Positions 11,361 through 21,059 of a stretch of DNA of 64,000 nucleotides are shown piece after piece (position 1 is the stretch's first letter; every line of letters begins with the position of its first letter). A program made the translations under genes and the position numbers. The notes below the pieces were generated by a model. That model had not been told where the DNA came from. It did not search any database and was given only the letters and a program-made list of their open reading frames with translations. The stretch lies in contig JAGFNQ010007729.1 in assembly GCA_024364735.1 (NCBI GenBank), forward strand, positions 1 to 64,000, written 5' to 3'. This stretch comes from Boesenbergia rotunda. Lineage: Eukaryota > Streptophyta > Magnoliopsida > Zingiberales > Zingiberaceae.

Positions 11361-12188
11361 GTCATGCGAAGGTACCCACTTCATAATAAAAAATATTGGT
11401 CATCTATTTTCAAAAAAGCTGCATATGCCCTATCGACACGATAATTTCAAGAATATGTTAACATGATAGTAGGGTCAATGCCACTTGCTAAAGACTTTAT
11501 AGTATCTTCGTGTCCAGAAAGTTGGGCAAATGCATATTTTCTAGAAAATCGGTGGGGTGTCATGAATAATAACATAGCTAAGTCTTGGAATAATTGGGTT
11601 AAAGCAGCACGATTTCTTCCTATCGTGGCCATGGTCAATCACATACGGATTCAAATTATGGATATGATGCACAGACGACGTGAATCAACAATGGAGATGG
11701 TTAAAAGATTGAGTCCATCAAAGGAGAATGCTCTTGCAAAAACATATGCTGAATCTCGTAGTTTGATAGTGCGCAAGGCATGTGATTGGAGTTTTGAAGT
11801 TGTGGATGGGAATAAATCATTTGCTGTTGATTTGTCTGCTTGGACTTGTTCGTGCAAAGCATGGCAGATTAATAGGTTTCTATGCAAACATGCATGTTCA
11901 GCAATAGAGTCAAAGTCATTATCAGTATATGATTTCTGTGACAAGTACTTTAAAATAGAGTTGTATCGTGAAAGCTACAAAGGAATCCTAAATCCGATCC
12001 CTACATGTCACATGTCTGAGTACAATCTCGAGCAGCAATTTGTAATTAATGCTCCCGTTGTTCGAAGCCAACCAGCCAGAAGAAGAACTCAAAGGATACC
12101 TTCGCAAGTCGAAAAACGTGTGACAAAGTGTGGTCGGTGTCATAGGCGAGGTCATAACCGACGTAGTTGCAAAGAAGCCATTAACTAA
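11361..12188 (+). pseudogene. MULE transposase C-terminal exon with SWIM finger and zinc knuckle
   Basis: From an AG acceptor near 11360 the frame reads MRRYPLHNKKYWSSIF, meets a TAA near 11442, then runs open from 11463 to 12188. WANAYFLENRWGVMNNNIAK is the segment that in MULEs and IS256-type transposases holds the third catalytic acid (NN-x-AE-S); here the residue is Lys. Downstream, CSCKAWQINRFLCKHAC is a SWIM zinc finger, and the tail CGRCHRRGHNRRSC is a CCHC knuckle. The domain order is standard for full-length plant MULE transposases. The stop codon and the Glu-to-Lys change mark it as inactive. Confidence 0.85.
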
Positions 12189-12315
12189 CTCTACTTTTAT
12201 TTTGTGAAAATAGTATGGAACTGTTTGATTTACAAGTAAAACATTGTATTCTGAAATTTCTTTTGATGAGCATGTACTCATATATTTGATCTCTAATACA
12301 TTTTCCAATTTATAG

Positions 12316-12412
12316 GAAAAAGAGGATGATAGAACAAGCAAGAAGCAAGGATGTACCTAAGAGAAGGAGTACTCGAACCAGTGCAATTATTCAGGGCGTG
12401 CTCTTGGTGTAA
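12316..12412 (+). CDS. possible terminal exon of the MULE transposase
   Basis: After a good acceptor (TTTATAG ending at 12315) a short basic frame, KKRMIEQARSKDVPKRRSTR and about a dozen more residues, runs to TAA at 12410-12412. Basic C-terminal tails after the CCHC knuckle are common in MULE transposases. The upstream donor is not obvious, because the preceding exon already has its own TAA, so this could be untranslated. Confidence 0.35.
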
Positions 12413-12539
12413 TGGTCCTTTAATATTATGTTAAATTAGTGATGTTTATGTACCGGGAACTGTTTATGTAATGTGGGCTTGATACTAGTTGATGTTTAAG
12501 TTTAGTGTGATATCTGTATTTCATAGTTTTGGTAAATGA

Positions 12540-13837
12540 CTCGTATTTGTTGTTGTTGTTGTGTTAGTTCAGTTGTGAACATGAATGTTAGTTCAGTTAT
12601 GAAACTGAATGCTTTTGATATATATTCTTCACTTGCTGTGTTCGAGCAGAGTGTGTTTCATAGAAGACAGTTCCTATAAATCATGAGTATTTGTTGTTGT
12701 TATTGTGTGAGTTCAGTTATAAAACTGAATGTTTGTTCAGTTATGAAAATGAATGCTTGTTTAGTTATGAAACTCAATGTTATGATTTGTGTACTCTTTA
12801 TGTGCATGTCATTTGTGGGATATACAAAGGAGATGCTGTCAGAATTATACAAAGGAGATGACAAGTTGGAGATGCTGTCAGAATTTCAGTACACATTGCC
12901 AAGTTGGAGATGCTGTAAGAATTTCAGTACTATCCAAGAGTTGGCAAGGCCATGGGGATTTTGAGTACAAAACTATACAATTTCAATACACATTAGCTGA
13001 AATTGAGTACAAATCAGCCGAAATTGAGTACAAATTAATGAAATTCGAGTACAAGGTTAGGAAAGTGATACCTCTCTCATGATCTTGATGCAAAGTCTAA
13101 TGTAGTTAGAGTCCAAGGTTAGGAAAACAAGATAAGAGAGGGGTATATGCCCTATTATTTGACTATCCAAGAGTTGGCAAGGCCATGGGGATTTTGAGTA
13201 CAAAACTATACAATTTCAGTACACATTGGCTGAAATTGAGTACAAATCAACCGAAATTGAGTACAAATTGATGAAAATCGAGTACAAGGTTAGGAAACTC
13301 ATACCTCTCTCACGATCTTAATGCAAAGTCTATTGTAGTTGAGTCCAAGGTTAGGAAAACAAGATAGGATCATGATATATGCCCTATTATTTGACTATCC
13401 AAGAGTTGGCAAGGCCATGGGGATTTTGAGTACAAATTGATGCAATTTCAGTACACATTGGCTGAAATCGAGTACAAATCAACCGAAATTGAGTACAAAT
13501 TGATGAAAATTGAGTACAAGGTTAGGAAACTCATACCTCTCTCATGATCTTGATGCAAAGTCCATTGTAGTTGAGTCCAAGGTTAGGAAAACAAGATAGG
13601 ATCATGATATATGCCCTATTATTTGACTATCCAAGAGTTGGCAAGGCCATGGGGATTTTGAGTACAAATTGATGCAATTGCAGTACACATTGGCTGAAAT
13701 CGAGTACAAATCAGCCGAAATTGAGTACAAATTGATGAAAATCGAATACAAGGTTAGGAAACCTATACCTCTCTCATGATCTTGATGCAAAGTCCATTGT
13801 AGTTAGAGTCCAAGGTTAGGAAACCAAGATAGGATCA
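12540..13837 (+). repeat. left arm of a giant palindrome: unique spacer plus four 232-bp tandem units
   Basis: After a spacer rich in TTGTTGTTGTTG and CAGTTATGAAACTGAATG, units recur with TATCCAAGAGTTGGCAAGG at 12931, 13164, 13396 and 13628 (spacing 232-233). Each unit contains about five 21-22-bp subrepeats based on GAGTACAAATTGATGAAAAT. The arm is the reverse complement of 13838-16130, including the spacer. No intact gene is present; the frames that cross the units are repeat translations. Confidence 0.9.
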
Positions 13838-16130
13838 TGATCATGAGAGTGGTATAGGTTTCCTAACCTTGGACTCTAACTACAATGGACTTTGCATCAA
13901 GATCATGAGAGAGGTATAGGTTTCCTAACCTTGTACATGATTTTCATCAATTTGTACTCAATTTCGGCTGATTTGTACTCGATTTCAGCCAATGTGTACT
14001 GAAATTGCATCAATTTGTACTCAAAATCCTCATGGCCTTGCTAACTCTTGGATAATTAAATAATAGGGCATATATCATGATCCTATCTTGGTTTCCTAAC
14101 CTTGGACTCTAACTACAATAGATTTTACATCAAGATCATGAGAGAGGTATAGGTTTCCTAACCTTGTACTCGATTTTTATCAATTTGTACTCAATTTCGG
14201 CTGATTTGTACTCGATTTCAGCCAATATGTACTGAAATTGCATCAATTTGTACTCAAAATCCCCATGGCCTTGCTAACTCTTGGATAGTCAAATAATAGG
14301 GCATATATCATGATCCTATCTTGTTTTCCTAACCTTGGACTCAACTACAATGGACTTTGCATCAAGATCATGAGAGAGGTAAGTGATACCTCTCTCATGA
14401 TCCTATCTTGGTTTCCTAACTTTGGACTCTAACTACAATGGACTTTGCATCAAGATCATGAGAGAGGTATATGTTTCCTAACCTTGTACTCGATTTTCAT
14501 CAATTTGTACTCAGTTTCGGCTAATTTGTACTCGATTTCAGCCAATGTGTACTGAAATTGTATCAATTTGTACTCAAAATCCCCATGGCCTTGCCAACTC
14601 TTGGATAGTCAAATAATAGAGCATATATCATGATCCTATCTTATTTTTCTAACCTTGGACTCAATTACAATGGATTTTACATCAAGATCATGAGAGAGGT
14701 ATAGGTTTCCTAACCTTGTACTCGATTTTCATCAATTTGTACTCAATTTCGGCTGATTTGTACTCGATTTTAGCCAATGTGTACTGAAATTGTATCAATT
14801 TATACTCAAAATCCCCATGGCCTTGCCAACTCTTGGATAGTCAAATAATAGGGCATATATCATGATCCTATCTTGTTTTCCTATCCTTAGATTCAACTAC
14901 AATTGACTTTGTATCAAGATCATGAGAGAGGTAAGTGATACCTCTCTCATGATCCTATCTTGGTTTCCTAACCTTGGACTCTAACTACAATGGACTTTGC
15001 ATCAAGATCATGAGAGAGGTATAGGTTTCCTAACCTTGTACTCGATTTTCATCAATTTGCACTCCATTTCGGCTGATTTGTACTCGATTTCAGCCAATGT
15101 ATACTGAAATTGTATTAATTTGTACTCAAAATCCCCATGACCTTGCCAACTCTTGGATAGTCAAATAATAGGGCATATATCATGATCCTATCTTGTTTTC
15201 CTAACCTTGGACTCAACTACAATGGATTTTACATCAAGATCATGAGAGAGGTATAGGTTTCCTAACCTTGTACTCGATTTTCATCAATTTGTACTCAATT
15301 TCGGCTGATTTGTACTCGATTTCAGCCAATGTGTACTGAAATTGTATCAATTTGTACTCAAAATCCCCATGGCCTTGCCAACTCTTGGATAGTCAAATAA
15401 TAGGGCATATATAATGATCCTATCTTGTTTTCCTAACCTTGGAGTCAATTACAATGGATTTTACATCAAGATCATGAGAGAAGTATAGGTTTCCTAACCT
15501 TATACTCGATTTTCATCAATTTGTACTCAATTTCGGCTGATTTGTACTCGATTTCAGCCAATGTGTACTGAAATTGTATCAATTTATACTCAAAATCACC
15601 ATGACCTTGCCAACTCTTGGATAATCAAATAATAGGGCATATATCATGATCCTATCTTGTTTTCCTAACCTTAGACTCAATTACAATGGATTTTACATCA
15701 AGATCATGAGAGAGGTATAGGTTTCCTAACCTTGTACTCGATTTTCATCAATTTGTACTCAATTTCGGCTGATCTGTACTCGATTTCAGCTAATGTGTAC
15801 TGAAATTGCATCAATTTGTACTCAAAATCCCCATGACCTTGCCAACTCTTGGATAGTACTGAAATTCTTACAGCATCTCCAACTTGGCAATGTGTACTGA
15901 GATTCTGACAGCATCTCCTTTGTATATCCCACATATGTCATGCACATAAAGAGTACACAAATCATAACAATGAGTTTCATAACTGAACAAACATTCATTT
16001 TCATAACTGAACAAACATTCAGTTTCATAATTGAACTCACACAACAACAACAACAAATACTCAAGATTTACAGAAACTGTCTTCTATGAAACACACTCTG
16101 CTCGAACACAGCAAGTGAAGAATATATATC
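13838..16130 (-). repeat. right arm of the giant palindrome: eight tandem units with higher-order 552-bp period
   Basis: Inverted copy of the left arm. The phrase TTTCCTAACCTTGTAC occurs at 13921, 14154, 14474, 14706, 15026, 15258, 15490 and 15722. Spacings are 232-233, except two units of 320 bp that contain an extra 88-bp inverted-looking insert (GAGAGGTAAGTGATACCTCTC at about 14376 and 14927). The 232+320 pair repeats, giving a 552-bp higher-order unit. The outer spacer (about 15860-16130) mirrors 12600-12900. The array sits between the convergent 3' ends of the transposase and the Ulp1-like gene. Confidence 0.9.
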
Positions 16131-16540
16131 AAAAAGCAAGTAAGAATACATACTCTACCTGAACACTTTGAATTTCAGATCATATCAAAAGCAAGTGAAG
16201 AGCAATCAAAAACATCAACTAAGAAATGAAACAGAATGCCGAATGCACCAGAAAAAGAAATGCCCAATAAGATCACATTGACATCACTTAGCACATAATC
16301 ATGCATAAATTTTTCCACAACACAACATCCATAATCAGCAACAAAACATCCATAATCATCCATAATCACATATTTTCCATATTTCAACAACAAAACATCC
16401 ACTTTCCATAACATTCAACAACTCACAACCATAATCACATAGGCTAAAGGTGATGAAGATGAGAATATCTGCACATACACCAACTTACAATAAATATACG
16501 TTTTCCACCAAAAATCATAATCACATGGGATTAGTAAAGT
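16131..16540. other. MULE spacer downstream of the Ulp1-like gene
   Basis: AT-rich DNA with repeated ACAACAAAACATCCATAATC-like phrases (16310-16400). It is non-coding and probably contains the 3' UTR of the minus-strand gene. Confidence 0.5.
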
Positions 16541-19225
16541 CTATTTCTTCATAATTCCATTTTCATCTGACAGAATAATCGCTGCCATGTGTGCCCGATA
16601 CGTATCCATCTTTACCTCTTTTTCATAATTCCATATTTCATCATCATCAAGCGCCAGACACTCAATCCACAAACAAGTAAAAACACCACAATCAAGTGTC
16701 TCGCCTTGATGACAACACTTTATTTTCGTTACTGTTATTTTCCCAATGTCAAAGCCTGAGAAATTTTTCATGTATCCAGCTAAAAATTCTGCCTGCAAAT
16801 ATTGATTCAGCTGTGAAATTTAAGTTTTAAGAGTTATTGAAATACAAATGATGAAACTTACATAAACTTTGGCTGTCCCGAAAGCAGCTGGATGAGGCTT
16901 GGAGTTCATGGTCTTGAATTTGCCTTCTCTTGTTGAATAGAATAACAGATACCAATGCCATCCATAGTTCAAGAGAAAAATAATATATCTGCATCTTGTA
17001 AATAAATCTTCATTGAGATGTTTTAATTGATTCCTTGTCACTGAAGTAAGTTTTCCAACAAATTCTTCATACTCTCCCTTCCACAGCAATCGATTATTCC
17101 TATGTCCTTCCAATTTATCAAGGACTTCTCTCTACATGTAGAAATAGAGTCATATTTCTCATTGTAAACAAAAATTAAAGAATTCAATTGTAAGGTCAAA
17201 GAACACCACAAACCTGAACACCCATGTCCATGCCAAAAATTTCAAACCCTTTCTTGACACTTTGCTTTCTCATTATTCTCATGTAACAATCAATAATTTC
17301 AGATCCAACTGGATTACGAAATAAGAATTCACAGAATTGGAGGCCATCAAGTACCACATTATCTTCCTCCCACACAACAACACTGCAAATTTAAAAATTT
17401 ATATAATATTTCACTATAAAGGAATAATATTCTAGAAAAGGAAACATGTACAAGATTAACATACTCCAACTTATCTCGAGAAAGATATTCTGTTACCATC
17501 TCTCGCTCTTCATCTGTTGCTTCTTCATATCCACAAAAATTTCTCGTTTCTCTAAATTTATTCATCACATCCGCAACAGCATCCCTTCCAATTGTAGTAA
17601 CATCTATAGTCGTCTCTCCCTATGTAGATAGATTTAAGAACATAAGAATAAAATAGAAACATGGTTAACAACAAATACATAAAATTAACTCTATTTTATC
17701 GATTCCAGCACTATTGTGTCTACAACTGATGCTAACACCTCTTTGCCCGCCTTCCTCCTACGTTTAGGTGTTGTACTCGGCGGCGTAACATATATTTCAG
17801 CCTTTTTTTTCTTCATTCTGTCTGCCCTTGTCCTTACCGTCATTGCAATAGAGGACACAAATTGCTCTACTGATGCAATATTCTTTTTCAACCGGCACTT
17901 TAACAAACCCAGCAATTTCACCTTCAATGGAGTCTTTAACTTCATCTCTCTTGTTCTCTTCTGACCCACTGATATCATCAATCTGTGGTTGTGGCTCACC
18001 ACCAAACTCTTTTGCCATTGGTTCAGTATTGGCCCAACTTGTACCAGTAATCATTCCACCACATTTAACACATTCTGAGCCCTAAAAAAATTACAAGATT
18101 CTTGTAGCAAATAAATATTTTCTCAACTTTATTTAACAAAATACTTATTTATTGATAATATTACCGAAAAACTTGCTTGCCTTTGATGAAACAGTTTATC
18201 TTCATCCGAAAATGGTATAATGGACAACACCTTTTCACAATTAAAATTAAAAGGTCACTACAATTCATCATATTTGAGTATGTCTACTATAAAATATGAA
18301 CTTACTTTACTATAGTCAATGGAATTCAATAACCTCTCCGCTAAATCAGGTTTGGTAGGTATCTTACTTTCCCCCCAACGGAACAACCTGGGAAAAGTAT
18401 GTAGCGAACGTACAACTCCAAGAGAAGGTATTCTTTCATATAACCATGCCTAAATAAATAAATTTATTAGTATAACAGAACAAAACATAATAAAAGCATA
18501 CTAAAAAAACTCACCATCAATCCAACAGTTGAACCATCTAAATACTTCTTTCTTCTAACATTTCCATCACCCTTTCCAATATATTTCAAAATTTGGTTGT
18601 TCAAAAATCTATAAGTCGCATCTCCCCATGAATAATCAAAGAAGGTGGTCAGGTCATCAATATATGACATAATGAATCGAGGTGTTGAGTAGTTGGCCAT
18701 AGGAAAAATGATACAATTAAACACTAAACAAATAAACATCCTAACAAAATCATCCACATCTGAGTTACTCTCTGATCCAGCTAAAGAGGATAGTCTATCA
18801 TAGATTACACTTCTGGTCACGTTGCCAACTTTCCCAGAGAAATACTGAGCAACAAATTTAGACTCCAAATTTACATCTAAATCAACTGGTTTCCCTGCAT
18901 AACGCAAGCCAAGAACAATGGAAAACTCTGGTGATGTAAAGGGAACAACAATATTTTCACCAAACACAAATGAACGAGATTGCAACTGAAATCTATTTAA
19001 AATTATATCAACTCTGGAGCTGCTGATCGCCAATTTGGGCATCTTAAGCCATATACCAAATGGAGTGTTTTGAATACTCTCCTTTTACTTATCAGTCATT
19101 TTCGATCCCACTTCATCCATTACAGCTCTAAAAAAAGTAGGTGAACACCGAAACTGAGCTTTTTTCCCACTGTTAACCTCTTTAGCATCTTTGTTAATCT
19201 TTGCTTCTTTCCTAGTCTTCACCAT
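16541..19225 (-). pseudogene. Ulp1-like C48 cysteine protease of the KI-MULE, eight-exon model
   Basis: Exons that can be joined by GT/AG: 19225-18515, 18449-18306, 18230-18165, 18081-about 17690, 17615-17465, 17382-17214, 17131-16862, 16792-16541. The N-terminal part (SSSRVDIILNRF, FSIVLGLRYAG, WLYERIPSLGVVRSL) is the plant-transposon N-terminal module found ahead of Ulp1 domains; a Lys/Arg-rich middle follows. The last three exons are the protease: IIDCYMRIM, GWHWYLLFYS (catalytic His), MNSKP where the catalytic Asp is expected (here Asn), and HQGETLDCGVF with the Gln and catalytic Cys in correct spacing. Homologous SUMO proteases remove SUMO; in KI-MULEs the role is unknown. Breaks: an in-frame TAA at 19087-19085 and a frame change near 17880-17890. 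Confidence 0.8.
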
Positions 19226-19679
19226 CTTTGATTCTGTTCAACCCTTACTCAAAATATCCAACACAATTTTAGTATTTAGACTATAAAGTAAACTGAAAAT
19301 TAATCAAGTAAATATTTGCCTACTTACAAACAATAAACATTCAATTTAATAATAATAGAAAAAATTTAATATCATCATTAAACATGAATAATTGCCTATT
19401 TATCTATAGAAATGACAATTGCTGGCAATTGCCTATTTACCTCCCTCTCACCATTTATCTATAATCAAGAAATTCTTAAATTTTTAAAGAATGATGTAAA
19501 TAGTATTGATAAATTGAAATCTCATAGGAATAGTAACAATATACTCATAATAGGGTGAAGTTGTACTTAATCAATCATTAATCTTTTTTTAAACGAATAG
19601 GGAAATAAGAAAGATGATAATTAGAGTGTTCCGACTAATAGATAAAAAATCTACAAAAAATGCCTGGCTTCAACTCTAT
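19226..19679. other. MULE spacer upstream of the Ulp1-like gene
   Basis: AT-rich and non-coding. As the 5' flank of the minus-strand protease gene it is the likely promoter region, but no motif was assigned. Confidence 0.5.
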
Positions 19680-20198
19680 CTCCGGCGACAAAGCTTGATT
19701 TAGTCTCCTCGTCGGTGGGTTGATGGATCTACACGGCTATAATCTTGCTTCACATTGTGTCGGGAAGGAATGGGGGAGAGGGAAATGGTCGACTTGCCTT
19801 GATTTTGCTGGTTAGGGTTTACGAGATTAAGTCGTCAAGAAATCTGGGAAGAAAGAAATTGAGGAGAGGAAGCTGGCTTGATTTCGCCGGTGAAGGACGC
19901 CGAGAATGTGTCGTCAAGAAATCGCAGGAGAAGGAAATTGAGGAGAGGAAGCTGGCTTGATTTTGCCGGTGAAGGACGCCGAGAATGTGTCGGGAAGAAA
20001 ACAGGGGAAAATGAAACTGCGGGAGAAGAAATGCGGGAAAACCAAATGCGGGAAAGGGAAAAGTAAGAAGGGTATATTAGTAAATTTATGTATTGGGGAG
20101 TTAAAACTAAAAAGTAGGGACTTAAAACATTTGATTCCTTACCTGGGGAGCGGACACAAAGATAACTTTTGGATTAGGGATTTATCTCTAATTTACTG
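19680..20198. repeat. right terminal inverted repeat of the MULE
   Basis: Inverted counterpart of 8287-8710. It contains a local tandem duplication of about 80 bp (19850-19985; GAGGAGAGGAAGCTGGCTTG occurs twice exactly, with a partial third copy), so it is longer than the left TIR. Confidence 0.75.
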
Positions 20199-20207
20199 TA
20201 TATTTTT
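20199..20207. repeat. target-site duplication of the MULE, right copy
   Basis: TATATTTTT, identical to 8278-8286. Confidence 0.75.
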
Positions 20208-21059
20208 CATATTTCACCGAGCATACTTGAAAATACATAATTATTAAAAAATATCTTGAAATTTATTTTGTACCAAAGGACGCATCAAAATATATCTTAT
20301 TCCTCTTATACACCTCCCGCCAATAACCCATTTTCACAATTAGATTTCTAAGGCATCTGAATCACTTTTTCATAGTTTGATTTAAAAAAAAGAATTGTGA
20401 TTCATATGTAAATATTCTCAGCATCTCTCACCCTATATATCTCGTCATGCCTTGCTAAATTACTGTATTTTGCTGTGATGTAAAAGAGAGAGTTGAAAGT
20501 GAGAGTATATTTTAGAGGTGACTCTAAAGAGTCAACTTCAAAGAATCGTCGAGGAAGATCGGTGTTGAAGTAAAAATTTCAAGTAATAGTGTGTTTGGTA
20601 GAAGGAAGAAAAATATTTAGTAAGGTATGTATCATTTGACTACTTAAAATTTGTGTATACGGTGAAAAGAAATAGTATAAGGATTCTTGTAGGGTTTATT
20701 TCAGCTAGACCATGTTCTGCTTTGATGTGGTATATAAGTTTTGTTCATGATCAACTCTTCTTACTAATTTCTAGTTTGGAGAAGGACTCTAACGGTGTTA
20801 TACATTACATAAATAGGGGTCTCAGAATTTATTTAACCTTATGATAAATTTATGTTTGAATATGACCTCGGGCCTAATATTATACCATATCAGACCCTTC
20901 TCAGGCCTGATATCATCTGACATCAGGCCTACCGTGGCCTTGAAATATATTATATCAAGCCCTCATTTGGTTTGATATTGGATCTGTATCGATCGTTGTT
21001 TGTCTTTTGAATTACTGAAATACTTGATTATGAATTCAAAACTTTGTCAAATTTAATTG
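20208..21059. other. non-coding flank of an older MULE relic
   Basis: No gene. The segment 20865-20960 repeats a GGCCTGATATCA-like phrase several times in both orientations. Related phrases reappear at 23870-24010, 27370-27475 and 27600-27660, so these belong to one repeat family. Confidence 0.45.

Larger units (their letters stand above)
8287..20198 (+). mobile_element. complete Kaonashi-type MULE (transposase plus Ulp1-like protease), 11.9 kb
   Basis: The two edges carry long inverted similarities and are flanked by the identical 9-mer TATATTTTT (8278-8286 and 20199-20207); a 9-bp duplication is characteristic of Mutator-like elements. The outermost 27 bases of both ends align without gaps (16 of 27 identical), which supports these edges. 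Contents in order: left TIR, plus-strand MULE transposase pseudogene (9336-12412), a 232-bp tandem and inverted repeat field (about 12540-16130), a minus-strand Ulp1-like protease pseudogene (16541-19225), right TIR. Transposase and Ulp1-type protease in one element is the defining combination of plant KI-MULEs. Both genes are broken, so it could move only if helped in trans. The 9-mer is AT-rich, so the duplication alone would be weak evidence; with the TIR alignment it is convincing. Confidence 0.85.

Noticed and set aside
12683..13082. Cys/Met-rich frames (MSICCCYC...) repeated in inverted form at 15822-16064
   Set aside because: Arise from the palindrome spacer and tandem units; they differ by frame-disrupting changes between arms, so no selection on protein is apparent.
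13921..15960. 232-bp repeat as a centromeric satellite
   Set aside because: Only twelve units, inverted and confined within a MULE; length and context do not suggest a centromere array in this window.
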